NCBI RefSeq assembly: GCF_004570385.1
Contig: NZ_SPQL01000003.1
Coordinates: 124,001 to 188,000, forward strand
Source of the DNA: Blastococcus sp. CT_GayMR19
Lineage (GTDB): Bacteria; Actinomycetota; Actinomycetes; Mycobacteriales; Geodermatophilaceae
DNA: 64,000 bases
Direction of reading: 5' to 3'
Each line of letters opens with the position of its first letter. Positions within the stretch are counted from its first letter, which is position 1. Shown here one piece after another: positions 30,538 through 38,961 of this stretch. Made by a program: the position numbers and the translations under genes. The notes beneath the pieces are model-generated. The model saw only the letters and a program-made list of their open reading frames with translations. It was not told where the DNA came from and ran no database searches.

Positions 30538-33430
30538 GGTCGGTGCCGTTCCGGGCGCGCTGCTCCGGCAGCACCAGTTCGCGGGCGACCTCCTGGTGCC
30601 GACGCCGGCAGCGGGTGGCCGTGCCGGGATCACCGGCCTCGTCGTAGAGCTCCGCCAGCAGCTGCCAGCCGAGGTCCGACCACGGGTCGATCTGCACCAC
30701 CCGGTGCGCGGCGGCGATCGCCTCCTGCAGCCGCCCGACCGTGCGCAGGTCCCGGGCGAGCGTCGTCGCCGCCGTGGTGGCCAGCAGACGGAGGCGTTCG
30801 CGCTCGTCGACCACCCACTCCGCCGGCCCGTCCTCGGGCAGCAGTTCCCCGGTGTAGAGGGCGAGCGCGATCTGCCGGTGCCGGACGGCGGCGGTCAGAT
30901 CCCCCTCCGCGCGGGCGGCATCGGCCAGCGTGATCTCCGTCTGCAGGTCCCGCAGGTCGGCGCGACTGCCCGCCGGCAGCTCCAGTCGATAGGCATCGGC
31001 ATGGCGTCGCAGCACGGCCGCCGCGTCCAGACCGGCGGCCTGCATCGCCTTCCGCACGCTGGACACGGCCACCTGCAGGCTGCGCGTACCCGCCGCGAGC
31101 GGCACGCCGGGCCAGAGGACGTCGACCAGGCGTTCGCGGTGGACATCGGCGCCCAGGTGCACGGCCAGGTACCGGAGCAGCGCCCGGGCCCTGGGCCGGA
31201 CGTCGTCGACGTCCACCAGGTGCCGCTCCTCGCCCTCCGAGGCGACGGCCTCGAGCCGGAAGCCGCCGAAGCACGTCAGGCCGGCGGTGGAGCGGCGCCC
31301 GTCCTGGGCCGCGCGGTTCAGGGCACCCGGGCCGTGCCCGCTGGTGGCGGCGGCTGCCGCGCGGACGATCGCCCCCGCGGCCGGCAGCTGCATGCGGCGG
31401 GCGGTGAGCTCGACCTCCGCGCCGACGGCTTGGGCGGACGGGTCCCCGCCACGCTGCAGGATCACGGCCCGGGCGCACGTCGCCCAGAGCTCCAGAACCG
31501 GCGCGCCCAGCCTCCGGAACCGCTGCTCGGCGTCCGCGAGCCGCGTGCCCGCCGGCACGGCGCCGCCGGCACCCGGACAGTCCACGGTTCCCGACGCTCC
31601 GGCCACCAGCTGGACGAGGGCGGCGCCCCATTCGTCGCCGTGCAGCGCGCACTCGGCGAGCAGCGACTCGTAGACCACCGGCGCCCGGTGGCCGATCTCG
31701 TCGACCACCAGCGGGAGCAGGCTCCGTGCCTGGCGGGCGAGCCAGGGGAGGTCGTCTGCCTCTGCGCGCAGCAGCGCGCCCTCCAGCCGGTCACGGAAAC
31801 CGGGGCGTGGCACCGGCAGCAGGAGCTCCGCCACGAGGGAGCCCAGCTCCAGGGCCCGGTCCAGCCACCCGGTCTCCGGCTCCTCCGTGCCGGCCTCGAA
31901 GCGCTCGAGGGCCTCGGCCGGCCGGCCCGCCAGGAGCAGCGCGACACCGTCGGCCAGCGCGTCCGCCGAGGTCCAGGGACGCGCGCTGGTCCACCGGTCG
32001 GGCGAGCCGTGGACGGCGGCCAGGATGCGGTCCGCCCAGTACCCCGCCTGGGCTGCGCGTTCCTCGGCGACCGGGCCGATCGGGTGGCTGTCCGGGCGCC
32101 AGGTCTCGACCATCGCCCGCTCGGCGTGGACGCGGCTGCGGAAGACCGGTTCCTCGGAGAGCTCTCCGGCCCGGCGGAGCTCGCGGACGGCGGTGTCCAG
32201 GTCACCCTGGCGCAGGTGCCGCCGGGCGCCGGCCAGCACGAACCACGGGTCGCCGGTGCGCAGGGCGGTGGGAAGCAGCTCCTGCCAGGACGGCGACGTG
32301 CCACCGGCCGACGGCACGGGGCCGGCGTTCAGGAGCCGGCGCACCGACGCCCAGTCCTCGGCGTGGGCGTAGGCGCGGAGGGCATCACGGAGCAGCCCGG
32401 CCCGTTCCAGGATCGTCGCACTGCGGGCGTACCACCGGGCCGTCGTCTGCGGGCCGAGCTCCTCGAGCAGAGCGACCTCCAGATGGGACTGGAGGACCTC
32501 GTGGTACCGGAAGGTGAGGCCCTGGTCGGAGCAGGACGTGAAGAGCTGCGCCTCCGCGAACTCCTCCAGCACGCTGAGGCTGTGCGTCCTCCCGAGCAGC
32601 TCGTCGCACAGTGGGCCGGTGAGCGTCCCCAGGACGCAGGTGCGCGTGAGGAACTCGCGCTTGCCGTCGGGCAGCTCGGCGAGGACGTTGCTCGCCAGGT
32701 AGGAGCGCAGCAACCGCGCCCCCGTACCGAGCTCCTCGACGGCGCGACGCAGCTGCGCCGGGGTGCGGTGCACGGTGGCCAGGTGGAAGAGGGCCAGGCC
32801 CGCTGCCCAGCCGCCGGTCCGGCGGGCGAGTGCGGCCGCCGACTCCGGGGCCAACGGCTGGTGATGCACCACGTCGAAGAGCTCCTCCACCTCCCACGAG
32901 CGGAAGCGCAGGTCCTCGCCGTCGATCTCGTGGACCTCCGGCGACAGCCGAAGCGAGGGCAGCTCCGGCAACGGCGGGCGCCGGCAGCCGAGGATCAGCC
33001 GCATCCCCGACGGACAGTTCCGGACGAGCCGTCCGAGTGCCGGCTGGGCGTCGGTACCGGCCAGCTCGTGGAGGTCGTCCATCACCAGCAGCGCGGGTGG
33101 CCGGGTCGCCGTCCGCAGGTTCCCGAGCAGCTCACCGACGGTCCGCGCGGCGCCTACCGGCTCGCCGAGCTGGGTCTCGATCGCGCCCCGCAGGCTCCGC
33201 ACCAGCGCCGCCTCGTCGCCGTCCTCCGGCGTGGCCACGTAGCGGACCGCTGGGACGCCGGCCAGTTCCAGTGCGTGGTTGAGCAGCGTCGTCTTCCCGG
33301 AACCCGCGGGCGCGCTGACGATGGCCAGGCGGGGGCCTGCGGGATCGATCAGCGGCCCGAGGAGCCGTGGGCGCTGGAGACCGGCACGCCGGTTCGGGCC
33401 CGGCACGGCGGTACCACGAGCAGCTGGCAT
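30479..33430 (-). CDS. MalT-like ATPase with C-terminal SARP (winged helix plus BTAD) domain
   Basis: A 983-aa regulator. An STAND-type ATPase begins with Walker A APAGSGKTT (40-48) and Walker B ALLVMDDLHEL (113-123). It continues into a MalT-like helical region (RFRSWEVEELFDV, RRTGGWAAGLALFHLA) and a TPR-like middle. The C-terminal ~260 residues are a SARP module: winged helix (LTCFGGFRLEA, LVDVLWPGVPLAAGTRSLQVAVSSVRKAM) then a BTAD. The order is the reverse of AfsR. The ATG at 33430 has GGAGGGGG just upstream. Lying inside the eCIS locus and converging on its operon, it is a likely activator of the system. Confidence 0.85.
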   Translation of the reverse strand: MPAARGTAVPGPNRRAGLQRPRLLGPLIDPAGPRLAIVSAPAGSGKTTLLNHALELAGVPAVRYVATPEDGDEAALVRSLRGAIETQLGEPVGAARTVGELLGNLRTATRPPALLVMDDLHELAGTDAQPALGRLVRNCPSGMRLILGCRRPPLPELPSLRLSPEVHEIDGEDLRFRSWEVEELFDVVHHQPLAPESAAALARRTGGWAAGLALFHLATVHRTPAQLRRAVEELGTGARLLRSYLASNVLAELPDGKREFLTRTCVLGTLTGPLCDELLGRTHSLSVLEEFAEAQLFTSCSDQGLTFRYHEVLQSHLEVALLEELGPQTTARWYARSATILERAGLLRDALRAYAHAEDWASVRRLLNAGPVPSAGGTSPSWQELLPTALRTGDPWFVLAGARRHLRQGDLDTAVRELRRAGELSEEPVFRSRVHAERAMVETWRPDSHPIGPVAEERAAQAGYWADRILAAVHGSPDRWTSARPWTSADALADGVALLLAGRPAEALERFEAGTEEPETGWLDRALELGSLVAELLLPVPRPGFRDRLEGALLRAEADDLPWLARQARSLLPLVVDEIGHRAPVVYESLLAECALHGDEWGAALVQLVAGASGTVDCPGAGGAVPAGTRLADAEQRFRRLGAPVLELWATCARAVILQRGGDPSAQAVGAEVELTARRMQLPAAGAIVRAAAAATSGHGPGALNRAAQDGRRSTAGLTCFGGFRLEAVASEGEERHLVDVDDVRPRARALLRYLAVHLGADVHRERLVDVLWPGVPLAAGTRSLQVAVSSVRKAMQAAGLDAAAVLRRHADAYRLELPAGSRADLRDLQTEITLADAARAEGDLTAAVRHRQIALALYTGELLPEDGPAEWVVDERERLRLLATTAATTLARDLRTVGRLQEAIAAAHRVVQIDPWSDLGWQLLAELYDEAGDPGTATRCRRRHQEVARELVLPEQRARNGTDLIRPDPVRGSPPGALRGRA

Positions 33431-33855
33431 GTTCCCCCTCCGACCTGCACGTGCAGTCCGGTGTTCCCGGAAATCACTGCCCGGCGTGATCGGCTTCCCC
33501 CGAGTTCCCCTGCCGACAGGGCACGAGAATGTGTCCTTCCCGCTGCCCTGACGGTCCCCGATGTTGGTCAGGACGGGAACTTCACGGCAGGGCAAAAGGT
33601 CCCAGCCTTTTCGATACGTGCACGGCCCTCAGTGCCCGCCACCGAGCCGCCCGGGGTGGCGCGCACGCATCGTGTGCGGCGGGTCGCAGGCCCGTGTGTG
33701 GCGGTGCACGGCCGGCCGCGAAGGTGGTCCTGAGGGGCAGCCGATGCCGCCCGATCGGGCACCCCGCGGCACCTTGTCCCCTCGCGCCGGCAGGGAAGAG
33801 ACTCGGGCGCGGAGCGCGGCGCCTCCGACCCGGCTCGTGCTGCGAGGGAGGCGGA
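33431..33855. promoter_or_regulatory. 425-bp divergent regulatory region between the SARP and Hsp70-like genes
   Basis: No gene is supported here. It is locally less GC-rich than its surroundings and holds several short inverted repeats: CCCTG-CCGA-CAGGG near 33510, CCTGAC/GTCAGG around 33547-33572, and AAAAGG-TCCCAG-CCTTTT at 33594-33611. It must contain promoters in both directions; I could not assign -10/-35 elements with confidence. Confidence 0.45.
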
Positions 33856-35778
33856 GTGGGGTACCGGCTCGGCATCGACCTCGGCACGACGTTCACCGCG
33901 GCGGCGGTGGAAGAGGACGGCCGGGCCGAGATCGTGCAGCTTGGGGACCACGCGCCTCAGATCCCCTCCGCCGTGTTCGTCCGTGAGGACGGCGCCCTGC
34001 TGGTGGGGGAGGCGGCCGTCCGCAAGGGCGCCGTGCAGCCGGATCGGCTGGAGCGAGAGTTCAAGCGGCGCCTCGGCGACCGCGTCCCGTACGTGCTGGG
34101 CGGGCAGGAGTTCACCGCCGAGCAGCTGACCGCCCGCCTGCTGCGCACCGTCGTCGACGAGGTGGAGAGGCGGTACGGGGGACCGCCCGAGCGGCTGGCG
34201 CTCACCCATCCGGCGAACTGGGGTGCTCATCGGCGCTCGGTCCTGCTCGAGGCCGTGCGGCTCGCGGGCGTCGGAGAGGTGACGACGCTGAGCGAGCCCG
34301 CCGCCGCGGCCGTCCACTTCGCGTCCACCGAACGGGCACAGGTCGGCGACGCGGTCGCGGTCTACGACCTCGGTGGAGGCACCTTCGACGCGGCGGTGCT
34401 GCGCAAGTCGGCGACGGAGTTCGAGCTGCTGGGGACGCCGAACGGCGTCGAGCAGCTCGGCGGCGTGGACTTCGACGACAAGATCTTCCGGTACGTCCTC
34501 AGGTCGCTCGGGGATTCCGCCACGGCCCTCGATCCCGACGAGCCCGCGGTCGTCGCCGCCCTCGTCCGGCTGCGCCGGGAGTGCACCGACGCCAAGGAGG
34601 CGCTGTCGAAGGACAGTGAGACCGCCGTCCCGGTTGCGCTGCCCGGGATGCCGCCGACGAGCGTGCACCTGAGCCGGGTCGAGTTCGAGGACATGATCCG
34701 GCCGGACGTGGAGCAGACCGTCAGGTGCATGCGGCGTGCCCTGGAGTCGGCGTCCCTCTCCCCGGAGGACGTCCGGACCGTGGTGCTCGTCGGTGGTTCC
34801 GCGCGCATCCCGCTCGTCGCGGAGGCCCTGGGACACGAGTTCGGCCGCCCGGTGATGGTGAGCACCCAGCCCAAGCTCGCCGTCGCCCTCGGTGCGGCCC
34901 TGCTCGCCGGGGGCGTGCTGCCCTCGCCCCCCGATCTGCCGGAGCCGGATCCGGAGGAGGGGCCCGGGGGCCGCGGCGGCAAGGGGACAGGGGAGCTGCC
35001 GCCGAAGGGGACGGCACCCGGGCCTGGTGGCGACCGGCCGCGACCGGACGGCCGCCGGCGCCCCGGGCCACCGGTTCGGCAGCCCACGCGCCGCCCGGCA
35101 CGGGTGGCACAGTTGGCCGCCGCCGTGGGTGGTCTCCTGCTCGTCGCCGTCCTCCTGGCGCTCGTGGCCCCGTCGCTGCTCGCTCCTGGTCCACCGGACG
35201 GCGTCACCGTCAACGCGGGCCCGGCGGGTGACGACGACCGCTTCTCCGCCGACCTCGGGATTCCACTGACGCTCACCGGCCTCGGGGGTACCGAGGTGCG
35301 GGCGAAGGTGCTGGGGATACCGATTTCTCGCGACGCCGTCGAGAACCGGACAGCCAGTGTGAGGCTGGGAACGATCTCGGATCTCCTCGCCGGACCCGTC
35401 CGGTTCACCGTGACCGGAGGAGGACAGGAGCCCGTGGTCGTCGAGCCGACCGGCGGAGGGTTGGGCAGTGCCATCAGGTGGCTGCCGCTGCTGCTGATGC
35501 TGTTCGCCATCGCGTACACGGAGTCGTTGCTTCGCGGGGTCCGGCGCCGCCGCACCGCCCGGAGAGCCGACATCGTGGGGATGGGTGCGGTCGGGGCTGT
35601 CGCCGGCCTCGCGCTCGTGCTGGCCGCATGGACGCTGGCCGAACGGGATCTCGGTCTGCTGAACGTGCTCAGCGTCCTGGCGGTCTCCGCCGGCGCCGGT
35701 GGTCTCCTCGCCGTCCTCCAGGCCGAGCGGATCCGCGGTCAGGTCCGACCCGTTCGCGACCCCGCGACGAGCCCGTAG
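33856..35778 (+). CDS. Membrane-anchored Hsp70-like ATPase
   Basis: A 640-aa protein. An actin-like Hsp70 nucleotide-binding domain spans residues 1-355: phosphate-1 LGIDLGTTFTA (5-15), phosphate-2 VYDLGGGTFDAAV (169-181), adenosine motif VLVGGSARIPL (310-320). The usual peptide-binding domain is absent. Instead there is a Pro/Gly-rich linker, a transmembrane helix at about 418-441, a ~95-residue beta-rich outer segment, and three more hydrophobic helices at the C-terminus. It could sense or drive a membrane process by ATP hydrolysis. The GTG at 33856 is preceded by GGGAGG. A membrane protein gene follows 84 bp downstream. Confidence 0.8.
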   Translation: MGYRLGIDLGTTFTAAAVEEDGRAEIVQLGDHAPQIPSAVFVREDGALLVGEAAVRKGAVQPDRLEREFKRRLGDRVPYVLGGQEFTAEQLTARLLRTVVDEVERRYGGPPERLALTHPANWGAHRRSVLLEAVRLAGVGEVTTLSEPAAAAVHFASTERAQVGDAVAVYDLGGGTFDAAVLRKSATEFELLGTPNGVEQLGGVDFDDKIFRYVLRSLGDSATALDPDEPAVVAALVRLRRECTDAKEALSKDSETAVPVALPGMPPTSVHLSRVEFEDMIRPDVEQTVRCMRRALESASLSPEDVRTVVLVGGSARIPLVAEALGHEFGRPVMVSTQPKLAVALGAALLAGGVLPSPPDLPEPDPEEGPGGRGGKGTGELPPKGTAPGPGGDRPRPDGRRRPGPPVRQPTRRPARVAQLAAAVGGLLLVAVLLALVAPSLLAPGPPDGVTVNAGPAGDDDRFSADLGIPLTLTGLGGTEVRAKVLGIPISRDAVENRTASVRLGTISDLLAGPVRFTVTGGGQEPVVVEPTGGGLGSAIRWLPLLLMLFAIAYTESLLRGVRRRRTARRADIVGMGAVGAVAGLALVLAAWTLAERDLGLLNVLSVLAVSAGAGGLLAVLQAERIRGQVRPVRDPATSP

Positions 35779-35862
35779 GTCTGCCCGCAAGGACATTGAC
35801 CGCCTCGGTCGGCCGGGGCGAGCCTGGGGCGGTCGATCCGTTTCACCGCACCGGGGGATCCC

Positions 35863-36798
35863 ATGCGCATCGGTCCTCGCCGGTCCGGCTCCGCACCGGG
35901 GGGTCGGCCTCGACCCGCCGTCCTCGCCGTCGTGGTCGCCGTCGCCATGGCTCTCGTCCTCACGCCCGGGGTCGCGTCCGGCGCGGATCTGCCCGACAAC
36001 ATCTCGTGGACGGCCACCGTCAACGGAGTCAACGTCGACCGGACGAACCGCGAAGCGGTGCGCCTCGAGCCCGGTGAGCGCGCGCAGGTCGCGGTGGTCG
36101 TGCAGAACCGCGGCAACGAGCCACTCAGCATTCCGTACGTGCGGCTCGAGGGCAGCGTCCTCGGCCTGTCCTTCTACGTGTTCACGACGCGGGTGGACTT
36201 CGAGGTTCCCGCCGGAGCGAAGGCCGAGCGGCTCGAGTACGAGATCGACCTGCTGGACCTGGGTGACCAGGCCCGCGGCCTCATCCCGTCACGGGTCGTG
36301 CTCCTCGACGAGGACGGGAACGACCTCGCGGCCCAGGCCTTCCGGGTGGACGTGCGCGGGGATCTCACGTCGGTGTACATGGTGTTCGGACTTGCGGTCG
36401 GTGCGCTCACGCTGCTGCTCCTCGGCGCCGCCCTCTGGCGTCTGTCGACGGGCAGGCTGCACCCGAACCGGTGGCGGAGAGGCCTGACGATGGCAGCGCC
36501 GGGCCTGGGTCTCGGTTTCGTGCTCACGTTCTCGCTGTCGGTCCTCCGCATCGCATCCCCGCAGGGGAGGCTGTGGGCCATCCTGCTGCTCGTCGGGGCG
36601 GCTGTCGGGTTCGCGGCCGGATACCTGAGCCCGAACCCGGACGCATCCGACGAGCGGTACGGAGGGTACGAGGACGCGGACGAGATTCCGGAGGATTCCG
36701 GGAACTTCGTCGTCGACCAGGGCGGCCAGAGGCTGCCGACCCAGCGCGAGTCCGAGGCCCGCGCCGGGAACCGCACATGGCCCCTGTCCGGCCGTTGA
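35863..36798 (+). CDS. Exported membrane protein of unknown function
   Basis: A 311-aa protein, not recognised. A signal peptide ends near residue 41 (VVVAVAMALVLTPGVASGA). The extracellular part (42-165) is beta-rich and fits an Ig-like fold with the segment LEPGERAQVAVVVQNRGNEP. Three hydrophobic helices follow (about 168-195, 212-233, 240-262) and then an acidic cytoplasmic tail. It lies in the same direction as the Hsp70-like gene and may be its membrane partner. No catalytic motif is seen. Confidence 0.7.
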   Translation: MRIGPRRSGSAPGGRPRPAVLAVVVAVAMALVLTPGVASGADLPDNISWTATVNGVNVDRTNREAVRLEPGERAQVAVVVQNRGNEPLSIPYVRLEGSVLGLSFYVFTTRVDFEVPAGAKAERLEYEIDLLDLGDQARGLIPSRVVLLDEDGNDLAAQAFRVDVRGDLTSVYMVFGLAVGALTLLLLGAALWRLSTGRLHPNRWRRGLTMAAPGLGLGFVLTFSLSVLRIASPQGRLWAILLLVGAAVGFAAGYLSPNPDASDERYGGYEDADEIPEDSGNFVVDQGGQRLPTQRESEARAGNRTWPLSGR

Positions 36799-36888
36799 GC
36801 CCTCGTTGACCGGATGTGGAGCACCCCGGGGAGGCTTCGCCCGAGTGGTCCGTGGGGGAACGGGCCGCCGGAGCGTCCGGAGGACGTC

Positions 36889-37515
36889 ATGGGAGAGCGC
36901 ATCCCGACGTACGTGTACGCCAACGACCCGATCACGCAGGTGGGCGTGGTCAGCCACCTGCGGTCGCGGCCGGAAGTGCTCATCGTCCAGGAGCAGGACA
37001 TCGCGCTGGCGAAGGTCGCGGTGATCGTGACCGATGTCGTCGACGACACCGCGCTCCGCGTGCTCCGTGCCGTCCAGCGCGGCGGTGTACCGCGCACCGT
37101 CCTCGTCGCGACGGTGCTCGACGACGCGGCGCTGGTGGCGGCCGCCGAGGCCGGCGCCTCGGGTCTCCTACGGCGCGCCGATGCGACGCCGGAGGGGCTG
37201 GCCCGCGTCATCCTGCGCGTGGCCGCAGGCGACGGGGAGGTACCGCCCGACCTGCTCGCCCGGTTGCTCGGGCAGGTCGGCAAGCTGCAGCGGCAGGTGC
37301 TGGCACCCCGTGGCCTCAACTTCACCGGGCTCAGCGAACGGGAGCGGCACGTCCTCCGGCTGGTCGCCGAAGGGCACGACACCGGCGAGATCGCCCGGTC
37401 GCTGTGCTACAGCGAACGCACCGTCAAGAACGTGCTGCACGACATCACCACCCGGCTGCAGTTGCGCAACCGGTCGCATGCGGTGGCCTACGCCCTGCGT
37501 GAGGGACTGATCTGA
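36889..37515 (+). CDS. LuxR-family transcriptional regulator with degenerate receiver domain
   Basis: A 208-aa regulator. The C-terminal LuxR-type helix-turn-helix (about 145-205) reads GLSERERHVLRLVAEGHDTGEIARSLCYSERTVKNVLHDI. The N-terminal ~115 residues follow the receiver-like pattern of the NarL family (VVSHLRSRPEV, GASGLLRRADATPEGL) but the phospho-acceptor region reads VAVIVTDVVDDTALR, so phosphorylation is uncertain. The ATG at 36889 after GGAGG is preferred over the ATG at 36814. It is followed 10 bp later by the wall-hydrolase gene, which it may control. Confidence 0.8.
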   Translation: MGERIPTYVYANDPITQVGVVSHLRSRPEVLIVQEQDIALAKVAVIVTDVVDDTALRVLRAVQRGGVPRTVLVATVLDDAALVAAAEAGASGLLRRADATPEGLARVILRVAAGDGEVPPDLLARLLGQVGKLQRQVLAPRGLNFTGLSERERHVLRLVAEGHDTGEIARSLCYSERTVKNVLHDITTRLQLRNRSHAVAYALREGLI

Positions 37516-37525
37516 AGGACATCCC

Positions 37526-38959
37526 GTGCCCAGGATGAGCCCGGAAGCGATCTACGCGGTCGCGCTGCAGGGAGGTTTCAGCCCCGAGCAGGCCGTGACC
37601 TTCACCGCCATCTCGCTCGCCGAGTCAGGCGGTGACCCGGCCGTCAACGCGGCGGGCACGGAGGACTCCCGCGGGCTGTGGCAGATCAACGTGTCGCCGG
37701 GCGTGCGGCCCAACAAGTGGGGCGACCTGTACGACCCGCTGATCAATGCCCGGGCCGCCTACGAGGTGTCCGGCGGCGGGACGAACATCCAGCCCTGGTC
37801 GGTCACCCACGCACGCCACGCCGGGACCCAGCGCGACTACCGGAGCTATCTCGACGAGGCGCACGCGGCCGCTGCCGCCGTCGGCGGCAGCGGCCGCGGC
37901 GCGGTGGCGGGTGGTGGGGCGACCGAGGCGTTCGTCCAGGCGGCGCTCGCGCAGGTGGGCGACACCTACGTCTTCGGTCACGAGACGGACCTCGGGGACC
38001 CGAACCCGGAGACGTTCGACTGCTCCGAGCTGGTCCAGTGGGCCGCGAGTCAGGCCGGCGTCGAGATCACGGACGGGTCCTGGGCCCAGTACCTGGCGCT
38101 CCAGGGCCAGGGCAGCACGATGTCCGTCGACGACGCCGTGCAGACGAAGGGCGCGCTGCTCTTCTCCTTCTCCTCGGAACCGACCCCCGGTGGCGGGCGT
38201 CCGAGGTCGGCGCACGTGGCGATCAGCCTCGGCGACGGGCGGATCGTGGAGGCCGCGAGTCCGCGGAGCGGCGTCAAGATCTCCCCGGCCGATCCCGACC
38301 GGTTCACGCACGCCGCGACGATCCCCGGACTGGCCACGGCGACCCCGACCGGCGGTGCCGGAATCGGCGGAACGACCGCCGCGGCGTTCGCGAACTCGCC
38401 CGCCGACCTGCCCCCGCCGACCGACTCCGACGGGGACGGTCTGACCGACGAGTTCGAGAAGCTCCTCGGGACCGACCCGGCGGCTGTGGACAGCGACCTG
38501 GACACCCTCAGCGACCTGTACGAGACGACGGTGTCGCACACCAACCCGCTCGCCGTGGACACCGACGAGGACGGCATCTCCGACAACCTGGAGGTCGCGG
38601 CGGGCACGGACGCCGGCTACGTCCGCCCCACGGACGAGCTCCTGGCCGCCGGCTTCGGCGGGGCGGCGACCGCCGACACGGACCACGACACGCTCTCCGA
38701 CCTGGTGGAGTACCGGATCGGCAGCGACCGTGACGCCGTCGACTCCGACCTCGACGGGGTGGCCGACAACTTCGAGTACGCACTCGGCAGCGATCTGCGC
38801 AGCATCGACAGCAACCGCGACGGGATCACCGACGGGGTGGAGTTCGACATGGGCACCCTCGGTCTGCCGCCGGCCGGCGCGGGCCCGGCGGCGGACGACC
38901 CGAGCGTGGACGCCGCCCTCGGCAGCGAACCGGACCCGGCGGTCGTCGACTCCGTCTGA
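37526..38959 (+). CDS. Transglycosylase plus NlpC/P60 wall hydrolase with TSP3-type repeats
   Basis: A 477-aa two-enzyme peptidoglycan hydrolase. A lysozyme-like transglycosylase domain (1-115) has catalytic Glu33 in SLAESGGDPAVN and SRGLWQIN. An NlpC/P60 domain (about 133-270) has Cys166 in FDCSELVQWA and His230 in SAHVAIS. Five calcium-type Asp-rich repeats (299-440; DSDGDGLTDEFE, DTDEDGISDNLE) follow, and an Asp/Ala-rich tail. There is no signal peptide, so it is unlikely to be Sec-exported. In the eCIS context it could be a particle-borne or cytoplasmic lysin that opens the wall. GTG at 37526 has AAGGA six bases upstream; ATG at 37535 is an alternative. Confidence 0.85.
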   Translation: MPRMSPEAIYAVALQGGFSPEQAVTFTAISLAESGGDPAVNAAGTEDSRGLWQINVSPGVRPNKWGDLYDPLINARAAYEVSGGGTNIQPWSVTHARHAGTQRDYRSYLDEAHAAAAAVGGSGRGAVAGGGATEAFVQAALAQVGDTYVFGHETDLGDPNPETFDCSELVQWAASQAGVEITDGSWAQYLALQGQGSTMSVDDAVQTKGALLFSFSSEPTPGGGRPRSAHVAISLGDGRIVEAASPRSGVKISPADPDRFTHAATIPGLATATPTGGAGIGGTTAAAFANSPADLPPPTDSDGDGLTDEFEKLLGTDPAAVDSDLDTLSDLYETTVSHTNPLAVDTDEDGISDNLEVAAGTDAGYVRPTDELLAAGFGGAATADTDHDTLSDLVEYRIGSDRDAVDSDLDGVADNFEYALGSDLRSIDSNRDGITDGVEFDMGTLGLPPAGAGPAADDPSVDAALGSEPDPAVVDSV

Positions 38960-38961
38960 GC

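Noticed and set aside
33594-33611. AAAAGG/CCTTTT hairpin as a terminator
   Set aside because: It lies in a divergent promoter region with no gene ending nearby, so a terminator role makes little sense; its A/T content may instead mark a promoter.
30596-33733. 1045-aa open frame on the plus strand opposite the MalT-SARP gene
   Set aside because: Antisense shadow: low-complexity composition, no family motif, while the minus strand shows clear Walker and BTAD motifs.
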